DNA of 64,000 nt, taken from NCBI RefSeq assembly GCF_022201045.2, contig NC_068556.1, positions 23,913,501 to 23,977,500 of the forward strand, read 5' to 3'. Source of the DNA: Citrus sinensis (taxonomy: Eukaryota > Streptophyta > Magnoliopsida > Sapindales > Rutaceae). The translations under genes were made by a program, and so were the position numbers. Positions 13,208 through 24,183 of the stretch are shown in pieces (the stretch's first letter is position 1; every line of letters begins with the position of its first letter). The notes beneath the pieces were generated by a model. That model was given only the letters and a program-made list of their open reading frames with translations, made no database searches and was not told where the DNA came from.

Positions 13208-16200
13208 TTTGATGGCATTATTATCCTCATTTATATATCTAATGTATGCACCACTAAGTGCCGTGTCATGTTCTAAATAAACCTAAAATAGAGAAAAATG
13301 AGTTCGTCTTTCAAAAATTTTTTAGAATATATTAAAGCTAATATAACCAACTAATATATGTACGACATGTGCATTTGATTTTTAGACTACCAATTGCATG
13401 CTGACTTTTCAAAATAAATGCATACATATTAGAATATCATTTACTTCTTATATAACTAATATAACATCTCAGAGGTATTCTAAAATTTCTTCATATTTTA
13501 ATATAATACGAGGTGATTATAATTAATCTTCTTTGTTTCTTATTCGCAAACACCCACATTACTCGATGTGTTTTCTGAATTCTTAAATGAGCATAGTCTT
13601 TTCTTGAAAGAAGTTGCAATGAAACTGAAGCAGGATTGTGATCATTGTTCAAAGTCCAAAAAACACATTGAGAAGATATCCTTAGCAAATAAAATAAAAA
13701 GTGGATACATGTAAATTAAGCTGATCAGTAGTTGAAAGAAATTAACTTCAGGAAGACGGAAGAAGATCGATGCACTGCTCACGCAGCTCTTATATATACT
13801 AGACAAAATGTTAATGTTGGTGCAGTTGGGGGCCCGCGGCCTGCCCGCCGGAGAATAATAGGTAGCTGTGAGTGCAGGCAGACTGGCACTCGATAACGAG
13901 GTCTTTAATCTCCTGGAACTGGGACTGCTGCAATCCAGCCAGAATTTTTTGGGCCTATCGCCCGTATATATTCACCATCAGTTATGTAACACTATTAAAA
14001 AGGTAAAAAGACCAGACAAAAAGCATATAGATTTTGAAGTGCTTTGCGCGCGTGAATTCTACAGCACAGATTGAGATGAAAATCTTAGTCGAATTGAAAT
14101 AAATCCAAATCTAGGAATAATTTCTCTCTGTCCTCAGTACGTAATACTAAACCGAAACGATATTCACATATTAAAATTATATGGACATACATGAGGCCCA
14201 TTGTCGTCGTGGGAGGACCATAGTAACTGTCCGGCGTATTCTAAAACTTTCACGAGTGATTTCTAATAATTTTCAGGGAGCTCAAAATTCGGAGGGATTT
14301 GAATTGGAAAAGGATCACAATGAGCACCGCACACTTCTACTGCATGTGCATGTCCTTCTCGACGTACGTCATATTTTCTCCCTTTTTTTTTCCCTGCCAG
14401 TTTCAGGGACTGACGGCCATGGTTGGTTTTAGGTTTTAGCTTCAGAAAAATTCGTTTTGGGAGTTATGGGGAATCGAGCATTAGTTTTTATTTATACCGG
14501 ATCTAAATAGCATTGTTATTATGCGGCGCGTGTCATTATCACTAGATTATTAAAAGTCTAAGGATAGTAAGAAGAGAATAGTAAAGAATTGATTAATTAA
14601 AACCCTAATGACAAATTGGTTTGAAGAAATGGGAGGAAAGGAGGAGGGGGATAGAAATAAGGAAGAAAAAATGAATTTGAGATTGATCTTCTTTTCTCTT
14701 ATTTTCTCTCTCTCTCTCTCTCTCTCTCTTCCCTTTCCTTCCTTCTCTACTCTTCTCTTCTTTCTACCAAACATGGGCCAAATTGATGCATGACTCCAAG
14801 AAATTGAATTGATACGATTAGAGACAAAAATCTTAATAAGTTTATATTTGATATGGCTTATCTAATAACTAAAAATTATAATTTAATCTCATAACCTCTT
14901 TTCAAAATTTCTAGTATTGTTTAGTTATATATCAAGTAGAGCTTTAGACATTAAATAAGCTATTTTATCTCTATTAACCTCAATTAATTGTTTGACTTTT
15001 GGAAGTAAATGTTATAGAGCTTTTTTAAAGAGTTAAATTATGTAAATTATTCTTAATTTATTTCCCAACATAAATTTAAAAATCTTGCTATTAAAATAAT
15101 TTCACAATTTTTAATAAAAATTCTTATTGACAATCAAACAACTCAAATATTTTTAGTATAAGATCTATTAGTAAAAATTTTACTTAAATAAAATTTACTT
15201 AAAAAGTTATATCAAATGAAACCCAAGTCCTTGGAAGTTACAGATGGATCGATCGAATGATAAGATAGCTCCACAAAAAAATGTATCAAACAAAATATAT
15301 TGAAATTAAAATGCGGATGTTCAGATAGCATTTGTCAGTGGTTTGTTACAACTTACAAGCATAAGTAATAAGTGGTACAAAAGGAGAAAAAAAAAGTAAG
15401 TTGAAAAAAATTGTTTATAGCCATTTGATGTTCTGAACGAAGAACTAATACAAACGATGATGAGAGTAGCTGATAGGAAAAGAAAAAAGTTAGTAGGAAA
15501 TTAAATAGGTCATTTGCCTCGTCGACCATTGTAGCATGTGCATGCTTTTTTATCGAATTATGCGTTCTTCCTTTGAATAATATGAGCTAGTTAATTTATC
15601 TCATTTACTTATTATCTGAAAACGTTTTAATTTTCTTTTTAGTTTTGCATGGGGCAAGCAGAAGCACCTACATTCTTCGACGTGGTATATATATTAATGA
15701 TTCTTCTGTCATAAGCATAATCTTTTCTTCAGCAAAGGTTAAATGAAATTGAAGAGGGATTGTGTGCTCTGATCGTTGTTTAAGCTAAAAAATATATATT
15801 TTTGAGAAGTCATCTTCAATGGTGGGATGATAGATTCACCTTCAAACGCCAAAGATTCACTCTATCAAAATTAGAAATTAAAGGTAACTTTCACTTTTCA
15901 ATAAAAATAAGACTACATCTCGTGGCTATCGTATTATCATTCTATAAATTTAGCTCCACTGCCAATTCATATGCCCGAAGTGATGCTATTATATACTGAA
16001 GATTTAGACTCTCGATAGCTTTTCAGACCTCGATAGACTTTACCTAAGCATGTCAGAGTATTGACATATAATTTTCAACCCTTGATGAAGACTCTAGACT
16101 ATCTTACCATTACATGATCAATTTAAACTTTCTATACACCGAACTACACTGTTATCGAATGAACTGAGTTGAGGATGAAGATTAGACATCCGAAAAATCT

Positions 16201-16624
16201 TGGGATTTATTAGCATGTCATTACTCAAATTGTTAATTTCCAGAAGATAAGTTTTTTCAATACATTATCGGAAGAACTCAGGTACATGTTGGTAGCTTGC
16301 TAGATAAACCAAAAAGAGTCTCAAGTCAACATCCACACCAAATTATTCTTGGAGATGTTGAAATCTGAATGAACTGACTTTAATAAAACTATGCTCGCCA
16401 CGTTAGCGTCACTAGTTTTTGGATAAGTAAGAATTTGTAGGATATGCATCAATTTGGATAGCGATTGGACCAAGTTATCGACTTTTCATCTTATTGACTA
16501 TGTTTAGCACTAAATTAATTATTAATTAGCCATGCAAACACACAAAGGAAATTCAATACAAAGAGAATGACGTCACGTTTTTAAATTATAATCAACATCT
16601 ATCACTAAATTTAAATAATGGGGT
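13208..16624. other. Intergenic DNA, no gene seen
   Basis: Long gene-poor stretch. A CT run lies at about 14706-14729. Around 13830-13960 there is a GC-richer patch unlike its surroundings, which I could not assign to any family on either strand. Short open frames at 13868-14074, 14181-14432 and 15802-15999 show no domain, no splice context and ordinary composition, and I treat them as noise. Confidence 0.5.
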
Positions 16625-16632
16625 CTAAAAAT

Positions 16633-17653
16633 TAGGGATGGCAATGGGGAGGAGAGGGGAGGGGACCAATCTCCCCGTACACATCCCCGATATTTTACGT
16701 ATGTACCCGTCCCCTCCCCATCCCCGTCAAAATTATTTAAGAGAATCCTCATCCCCTCCCCGAATAATAACAGGAGATTCCCGAGGGTCCACGATCCCCG
16801 AATAACTAATACATTTTTTTTTTGTTTTTGATTTTGAGTTAATCATATTAAAATAAAAAACATTCAAATAAAAATAAAGTTCGAAATATATCTTACATTA
16901 ATATCCATTACAAAAGTCACATACATTAAATTAGTAAGTAACGCAGCATGCAAGGGATACAAACTATCATGAACAAATTAATAGCCTAATACAAAATTGT
17001 TACAAATAAAATCAAATTTAGATTCAAAATTAACTTTTCAATGGTGGCGTGGGCACTTTATAAATGTGGACTATTCCCTTTACAATACAATAGTTAAGTC
17101 GAAGCAAATTAAGAGCAAATATTAGATTATATTATATATTAAAATTGTGATTTGCTGTGGGCAATTATAACATCTAAAAATAAATAAAAAATAGATTTAA
17201 GATAAATAAAAAATAGATTTAAGTTTAAAATATTTAATGAATATTAAAATTAAAACAAAAGTTTTGGGTTAGTAGAATCTGTCCGGTCTTTTTAATGTCC
17301 TAAATAAAAATTTAGGAATTTAATTAGTTAATTAGGCCTAAAAGTTTAATAATATAAATATTTTGATATTTTTTATTTTTACCAATACTTATAATTTTAT
17401 AATTCAAATTTTATTATTTATTTACTAGTAATTTTAAAAAATTAAAATTAAATTAAAAATTAAAATGGGGAAATGGGTAGGGGATGGGGATTCCACCTCA
17501 TCCCCGTCCCCTCCCCGAATAAGAAATTGGGTAAAAAAATTTCTCCGTCCCTTCCTCGAATAAGAAATTAGGTATGAAATTATCCACATACCCTCCCCGA
17601 ATGAAAAAAATCTCCGAATGTACCTGTTCCCGTGGGGATTTTTGCCATCCCTA
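16633..17653. mobile_element. Non-autonomous hAT DNA transposon, copy 1
   Basis: Complete element of 1021 bp. Terminal inverted repeats are TAGGGATGGCAA at the left and TTGCCATCCCTA at the right, flanked by a perfect 8-bp target duplication CTAAAAAT (16625-16632 and 17654-17661). The 8-bp duplication and the TAGGG... ends are hAT hallmarks. Subterminal zones hold many copies of a CCCCTCCCCGAATAA-like motif and its complement, probably transposase-binding repeats. The AT-rich middle has no transposase frame. It is an internally deleted relative of the copy at 40965-41849: the first and last 250-330 bp match, the centre does not. Confidence 0.93.
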
Positions 17654-17661
17654 CTAAAAAT

Positions 17662-18383
17662 ATATGAAGCATAACGTCAATAAATTATGAGATATACTCT
17701 CATTTATCAAGAGAGAAAAATGCCTTTAATTTTTTATTTGTGGACGTTGAACCACTTTTTATTTCCGGACATTGAACCCACCATTCGACTAAAGATAACT
17801 TTCGAGAATCGCACAACTTAAAAATAGTGGGCTGTTAAAAGCAAATAATCAAGAATGAGTTGTAAAAATTCAAAGATAATAAATCTCTCCAAATATACAC
17901 CGTGGTAATAAATTTGTTTGATAATTATTTTCTTTTATCTATTTTGGTTTTTAAGGAAAGAAATGATTTGACGGTCTGGGTCTAACAATACGCACCTTTT
18001 ATATTTCGTTATCTTAATGACATAGGAAAATCAACCTTAAAACAGCTGTAAAATTGATCCCAATATAGCGTGCGATCATAAATTTTTAAAGTCAATTTTG
18101 GAAAATTGATATCACAATGCTTATACAACAACTTTTTTAATTTTATAGCATTAAATGGTATCTCTCCTTATCCAGAAAGTAAATAAAATATTGACGTAAT
18201 ATCCAATGCAAAGCGTAGCATGTGATTTATGACTTTGCTCTGGCACAGTTGGCTGCTAATTGTACTTTAATTTAATTTATAAAAGATTTGATCAAACATG
18301 AAAGCAAATTGCAACACGTTTTCTCTTCGATCTGGAAGATACCTTACACCAAATAATTCGCAATTAAATCCACTTTTGTCAAT
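17662..18383. other. Upstream region of the bZIP gene, no gene seen
   Basis: AT-rich spacer without a supportable gene. It would contain the bZIP promoter. Apart from the TATA box listed separately, I see no element that I can name with confidence. Confidence 0.45.
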
Positions 18384-18391
18384 TATAAATA
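18384..18391 (+). promoter_or_regulatory. TATA box of the bZIP gene
   Basis: TATAAATA followed by a C-rich stretch. Transcription would start about 30 nt on, near 18415-18420, giving a leader of roughly 465 nt, the long kind expected for a uORF-controlled group S1 bZIP mRNA. Confidence 0.65.
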
Positions 18392-18544
18392 CCCCCTTCA
18401 CGTCCCTTGAGACCCTCCACTTTCTTGTTTTCTTCACATTTTTCTCCTTCCTCCTCTTTCAAAATTAATTGGATCTTGTTCCTACTCTTTTGATCTTTCT
18501 CTGAGCAGTAGTTGGTATTCGCTTTGTAAAATTATTTATTGATC

Positions 18545-18577
18545 ATGATTTTGGTCACCATCATGCTAATGACATGA
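18545..18577 (+). CDS. Short uORF overlapping the SC-uORF start
   Basis: Ten codons (MILVTIMLMT) in the bZIP leader. Its TGA stop (18575-18577) overlaps the ATG of the next uORF as ATGA, an arrangement that could allow termination-reinitiation. Group S1 leaders are known to hold several uORFs around the conserved one. The peptide itself is not conserved as far as I know. Confidence 0.45.
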   Translation: MILVTIMLMT

Positions 18578-18675
18578 CCAATCTGTCATTCTTTTGCACG
18601 ATTCTTTTATCTCATTCAGTATCAATAGTACTTCTATATTGGTTTTATGTTTTTCTTGATTCCTGTTTGATTTAA
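18574..18675 (+). CDS. Sucrose-control (SC) uORF peptide
   Basis: A 33-codon uORF in the bZIP leader, ATG 18574 to TAA 18675. Its core, SVSIVLLYWFYVF, matches the conserved SC-peptide of Arabidopsis bZIP11, bZIP2, bZIP44, bZIP53 and bZIP1, known to end in LYWFYVFS. That peptide stalls the ribosome when sucrose is high and so lowers translation of the main bZIP frame. Here the peptide reads on after YVF as LDSCLI instead of stopping after Ser. One more T in the five-T run before CTTGA would give exactly YVFS-stop. So either the C-terminus is a real variant or a homopolymer base has been lost in the assembly. The N-terminal half is shorter than in Arabidopsis bZIP11. Confidence 0.85.
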   Translation: MTNLSFFCTILLSHSVSIVLLYWFYVFLDSCLI

Positions 18676-18885
18676 AAAAATCTCAAAGTTCTTTAATTAT
18701 TGATTCAAACCCAAAGATTTAACAATTCTCTCCAATCAAATGTTTTAGAACTTAGGCGGAAAAAAGTGGATAGGTACAAACTGGACCAATCCAAATTTCC
18801 AATAATTCGGATTCCAGTATAGTAAAATTTAATTTAATCTTTGCTAATATAGATTTTTAGTTACATCCTGAAGAAAAAGAAAAAA

Positions 18886-19287
18886 ATGTCGCTCTCATGC
18901 AAACGCTCGGAGTATGAAGCAAGATATGCAAACATGGATGAGAAGAAGAGGAAGAGGATGGCATCAAATCGAGAATCGGCCAAACGATCGAGGCTTAAGA
19001 GAGAACAAAGAGTGAAGGATTTGGTTAATGAGATTGCAACGATGAAGGAGCAAATATTTGAGCTCAATGGACAATATAATGATCTGTCACAAAGGACCCG
19101 TATACTTTTGCAAGAGAATCAGGCTCTGAAAGTTGGGAAGGCGAAATTGGCTGAGTACTTGGATAATTTGTGCTCAATTTGTATGAGATTTAGGCAAATG
19201 CAAAGTGGCTGCTTCTCAAATCAGCCATGGCAGCAAGCTTATAGCCAAATGCAACCCATTATAACTACTGGAATGTCCGAGTCTTAG
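18886..19287 (+). CDS. Group S1-type bZIP transcription factor
   Basis: Intronless 133-aa nuclear DNA-binding protein. The basic region, about residues 19-45 (KKRKRMASNRESAKRSR), has the invariant Asn-x7-Arg. A leucine zipper follows with hydrophobic heptads (LVNEIATMKEQIFELNGQY, then LLQENQALKVG). Small size, lack of introns and the upstream SC-uORF place it in group S1. The family forms heterodimers with group C bZIPs, binds ACTCAT/G-box-type sites and acts in sugar and energy signalling. Outside the bZIP domain it differs from bZIP11; the C-terminal part (SICMRFRQMQSGCF...) is not one I can match to a named member. Expression is presumably restrained by sucrose through the leader peptide. 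Confidence 0.92.
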   Translation: MSLSCKRSEYEARYANMDEKKRKRMASNRESAKRSRLKREQRVKDLVNEIATMKEQIFELNGQYNDLSQRTRILLQENQALKVGKAKLAEYLDNLCSICMRFRQMQSGCFSNQPWQQAYSQMQPIITTGMSES

Positions 19288-19683
19288 CTACCTTCAGAGT
19301 AGGTTGAGTGATTCGTGTTCTTGTGTTCAAGTGAAATTTCTTCTTGGTCTTGATATGTAGTGGGTGGTCTCGTTTATTTATTGATCCTGTTTGTAGTAAA
19401 ATGTGATTTGTCTCTTATCATGTCGTGTTAAGAAATGACTATGTCCCTAATCGTCTGTATAAAGTCCCGTTCGAAACTTTGTACCCGTTTGAAAACGTTG
19501 AAGCTGTGTAAAATTGAATCAACTAAAACTCTAAAAGAAAGTGCGCAGTTTTATTGACCCAAATCTTTGCCCAAATGCTCTGCTTACAAGACAGCGTACG
19601 TTACATGTAATGCTCAGCCGACAACGTTGAGTGTACGCCACAAACTTTACCTATTTCGTGTACAAGTTTTATGGAAAAAAGTT

Positions 19684-22088
19684 TCACGCAGTCCCACGGC
19701 TCATGTTCCAGAATTCAACTTCATGTTCCAGGACACGAATTAACTCTACTTCAGCTTTCTTTAACACATCGTCTCCAGCTTTCCCCACAATCAAATCATC
19801 AGAGGCCTTCTCCAGAAGCCGGTTGGCAATTTTTTTGAGAGAATGGCAGTATTGACCAAAACCATCATTGCCCCATCTTTGGCAAACCTCTTGCAATTCT
19901 GGTGGGGTATTGGTGTCGGGTTCTAGACAGTGTGCAAAACTCTCTTGATAGACGGCTTCAATGGCCCAGAAAACTGTGATGGCCACTGTATAGTCAACTT
20001 CTGGGCTCATTAAACTCTCCAGAAATCTGCAGATAGTGAAAAAGGATGACTTTTCTGGTGGTTATGGATCATTTCAAGTACCTCATCGTGATTCCCCTTT
20101 CATTAGAACCAAAAGTAATGTGCTGGTCTTAATCCTAGATTAAAACAATAATTTTATACCAGCAGCTTGAAACTATGCGTCACAAACTAAAAGCTTAATT
20201 GTAAATGTACAAAATACAAAAAGGCACAGCATTTTCATCATCATCATTATATGCCAGCGATCCAATGTTATGAACTAATATGATTTTCCACATCCTCGAT
20301 AGTCATCAATAACATAGTTATGAGTTAATATATCTTTTTCTATAGATTCTAAAGGAAGATCTACTAATCCAATACAAACTACAAACTTTAGGACACTTTT
20401 AAGGAATGGAGAAACCCCTAATTCTATGATGAGAAGAATTACGATCATGGGCTTGATGAGAAGGTCTAGCTGAGGAATAGTTATTATCAACCAACAAGGC
20501 AACAAATTTGAATGGAATGTACGTCAATGTATCATTTTTTATTTCATTTACCAACAACAGTAGTTATTTTCTTTTTCCACTTCTTATTTCATCTTAATTT
20601 CAGACCTTATCAAAGTTTCTTATTTAATTTTATGTCAATCATCCATTTCGTAAGGTGAATCAGAAAATTTCAAGATAATAACCTATTTAACTGATAAAAG
20701 TAAATAAAAGACAGGGCTAGCACTGTTCAATATAAAGTATTCTGCTCTGATGATGGAGAAGCACATTATGTTCCATGACAAGAAGTTGATGGACACAGTA
20801 TGTACAGAACATATACTTAAATCATTCTGAGATGATGCGACCATGACTATCAAATGTGAACTATACACCCAAAGGCAGGCATAACAAATTTAGAATCCTA
20901 GGTTCAGACAGTTATGTTTTAAAGAAGATTTTCTAAACAGCTTGTCCCACATCGAGTTAAATGAAAGAATAATTAAACAAGAACCATGAAATTTGACAAT
21001 CACGCAGTTCAGTTTGGCAGTCGAATCAAGTTGGCAAACCATTTGAACATTAATCAAAATCACCCCATAAGTATCATGCTTCCAAAATTCAATGCAATCA
21101 CCACAACTATCATAATAGCCAAGAATCAAACTCTAAGCTGAAGAAGATTCTGTAAGTACCTGCAGTAAACCTGATTAGCTTTCTGAGGAACAGTTTCAGA
21201 GAGTTCAACACCCCATTTAGATGCTTCTTTCTTGAACCAAGCAATCTCATCATGCAAACCAGCCATGCCACCCAATATCACTTCTGTATCGCCTTCACTA
21301 TCATCTGATTCTTTCCATGCCTTTATGAGCACACTCGCTGCAAATGCGACAAACTCCCTAACAAATATGTAATCTTGTCCCTGCATAACCACAGAGAACC
21401 ATGCTCACAGTGAATCAGAACACAGCACAACATATTTCAACTTAAAAAAATAAAAGGGGGTATTAGGCTAAAACAGCCAAATAGACAACCCGGTTCACAA
21501 GTCCAGCACCTTTTTAATATCCACACGCATAAAATAATCTAGTGAGGAACTACGCAGCACAATTCTAGTGAGCAACTAAACAAATGACATAATTCTGTAA
21601 CACCTTTGAGAAAAGAAAATTGATGTTGTGGATTAACTATGAATCATTACGTGACAATGTTACTCACCATAATGTAAACAACATCAGTTGAAATACTTTA
21701 GTCATTTTTTCACGACATCCGGGACATGTTTAAATTCGAAAAAGCAAATCTTTGCACAAAAGATTACTAAAATATATACGTACCAAAGTGAATTGCATAA
21801 TCAATAACAGATTCCACCAATATCGTAAGAAATTGAAATATGGGAGCTTAGTATGTTCATGATTGTCACTTTTCACAGAACAAATAAACAAATGAATTAG
21901 TAAGCAGTAGCAAATAGTATACGGTAAGAGACCAGCCATTTCTTGAAGGAGGAGTAATTGACAGTGCCATCGCGAATGGCAAGGATGAAGGGGTGTCTTG
22001 TAGCTCCAATGTAAATTAGACGGTGTTTCCTCAGCCACGTGTCAATCACTCCGCCCTTCCCCGCGTCTTCTTTCGCCTTCCCTTCCAT
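19684..22088 (-). CDS. TENA_E: TENA_E, aminopyrimidine salvage enzyme for thiamin
   Basis: Member of the TenA/thiaminase-II fold family, TENA_E branch (Arabidopsis At3g16990). That branch hydrolyses formylaminopyrimidine and aminopyrimidine breakdown products so that the pyrimidine half of thiamin can be reused. Three exons, 21933-22088, 21160-21380 and 19684-20026, give 720 nt and 239 aa. Recognisable blocks are [20 protein letters not shown] near the N-terminus, [15 protein letters not shown] at the exon 1-2 junction, and [19 protein letters not shown] plus [19 protein letters not shown] in exon 3. Splice phases are consistent (AG joined to A gives the Arg of YCRFLES). The exon 1 donor is weak (CTG/GTCTCT). 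I see no transit peptide, which suggests the cytosol. It lies next to the UBC32/USP group in Arabidopsis as well. Confidence 0.92.
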
Positions 22089-22649
22089 TTAATTTTTATC
22101 TCTCTCTGCTCTCTCTGAGGCTGACCGAATTGAACTGAACTTCCAGAGCGAGATAAATATAGGTCTCGAGAGACATGTGTAGAAACCAGTGGGGCCGCCC
22201 CGCTAACACGCGGCGAAACAGCAAGTCGAAAAGCAGAAAGGCTTCTCAAAGCTTGTGGAATTTTTGACCAACTTGTAAGCTTTTATCGGCTGCCACGTTT
22301 AAAGTCAACGTGATGGCCGATGGGGCCTCTGCTGGGGTAATACCAAGTATATCCTTTTTCTTTTATTTTTTATTTTAATTCTAAAAAAATAAATTAGCAG
22401 GCATTTTTATAAGAATAATTTTTATGCAAATAATTTTTTATAAGAATAATAATAAACATTTAGGTGCGATCATATCAGTATTAATGGATTGGATTCTATT
22501 GTAACTCCGCAATTAAGCGTGCTTGGACGAGAGGAGTACTAAGATTAGATCAGTGACCTCTTGACCAGCTACTTTACGATGAGAATTTTGTTTTTTGGTG
22601 ACAGTTGCAGGTACTTCTCTAAGAATGTTGATCTCTTTCTAAATTTGAA

Positions 22650-23985
22650 ATGGGCTGGAAAGCTGCTGAGAAACTCATTAGCCACTGGAAAGTAGTCAGA
22701 GGAGATAATGTGAGAATGTGATTAACAGATTTATTAATTGTTACTTCCATTATCTTATCTGGACTTTCAAACAGCATGTATTTTAATTACTTTATTTACA
22801 GGTTATGATAATCAGGGGTAAGAATAAAGGCGAGACTGGTACTATATAGCGTGTCTTAGATCCCAAAACCGAGTCATTGTTGAGCGGAAAAATCTGGTAG
22901 GGAAAGTTTTTTACGAGTCTTGCTTTGTTGCAATTATACTTTCATGTTATAATTCTTTCTTAGTTTTTTGTTTGGAAGGGGAGGGAAAGTTTCCTGTCCA
23001 TGTTTATGTACAAGGAAGCAGTTCTTAGGATAGTATTTATTTGACCGTGATAGAACCCTCATATAGTCATATTTGTTCTACCAATTTTAGTTAAAATGTT
23101 CATTGACTCTTTGTTTTTTACTTTTGTTATCAGACTCTGGATTGATAAGAGTTTATATCGGTTAGCACCTGTATATGAGTTTATGACATATCTGACACTG
23201 TCACACATGAATGATCATAGTAACTGAAGATTTTTGTTAAGTGTTTACTAAACTTATTATAGCATGTTTGACAAACTATATTCCCTGTTTTGATGTAATG
23301 CTTGCCTCCTTGATTCTAGTATTGGGTCTTGTTGTATTGAAATGTCTGATTCTGTGAAGAGATTAAACTAAGACCAATTGCTTGTTTGATGCAATGGCCT
23401 GTACACTTCAGAGCAAACTTGTGCTGATTCTTAGAAACTTTGCTGGCTTGAAGTTCTAATCTAAAACATAAACCAGCAAAGTGTATATTTAATGACTCAA
23501 AAGCAAGAAGACTAAAGAAGAATGCTATGTGCTGCCATCTTCTATTCAGTATGAATCTCTTAATCTTTATGGAGTTTCCTTTGATAATTTAGAATTTCGA
23601 GTGCATGCTTGTTCATTGTCTGTTTATGTGCTTGCATTTAAGTGTGTGTTTTGTCCTGCCTTCAAAAATCTAAATGAATAATTTTTATCATGTCTTGTAA
23701 TTCACGATTCCGTTGTTGTGGATGTGTATGCAGGTGAAAAAGCATATTAGGGGAGGAGAAGGTCGTGAAGGTAGAATCTTTACAGTTGAAGCCCCAAATT
23801 CCAATTCATGCTTCAAATGTTCAAGGTTGTTCAGGTGAAAAAGCATAGTTATATTTTTTTAATCTAATTTAATTTCTGGTGTTAGCATCTTATGACCTTT
23901 AAAAGAAATGATAATTGATGTTTATCTATGCAGGAAGCCTTGTAAGGTTGGTATTAAATATGTAGAATAAGGAACTAAAAAGTTA
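22650..23985 (+). pseudogene. Pseudogene of the organellar L24/KOW ribosomal protein
   Basis: Matches the small plant KOW-domain L24-like protein (At5g23535 type): MGWKAAEKLISHWKVVRGDN, VMIIRGKNKGETGTI, RSQNRVIVERKNL, VKKHIRGGEGREG, IFTVEAP and KPCKVGIKYVE. Intron positions are kept (exons about 22650-22709, 22802-22896, 23734-23834, 23934-23985, with GT-AG borders), so it arose by DNA duplication and not by retroposition. It is broken: TAG follows GTI, one base is missing after RV, a shift lies before the HASNVQ equivalent, and TAA follows KYVE. The final part of the domain is absent. A functional copy must lie elsewhere. Confidence 0.88.
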
Positions 23986-23988
23986 ATT

Positions 23989-24183
23989 CCTCGTCAAGGA
24001 TAATACCAAGATGTCTCTAGTAGTCAAAAACCTTTTCGTGGGTTCACTTATAATATATAATAAGAGAACATCACAAATTGTAATTTATCCATCCTCGTCG
24101 AGGATAACACCAAGATGTCTCTAGTAGTCAAAAACCTGTTATAATATATAACAAGAGAAAATTACAAATTGTAATTTATCCAT
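23989..24183. repeat. Two-unit tandem repeat behind the L24 pseudogene
   Basis: Two copies of a roughly 90-104 bp unit (23989-24092 and 24093-24183), each beginning CCTCGTC.AGGATAA.ACCAAG and ending CAAATTGTAATTTATCCAT. The second copy lacks about 12 bp in the middle. This is a local tandem duplication abutting the end of the pseudogene. Confidence 0.85.

Noticed and set aside
14550-14793. Open frames on both strands across a CT repeat
   Set aside because: Low-complexity CT/GA repeat gives long open frames by chance; no domain.
22046-22249. N-terminal transit peptide for TENA_E from an upstream open frame
   Set aside because: The basic, Ser-rich frame is not in phase with the TENA_E start and runs past it in another frame.
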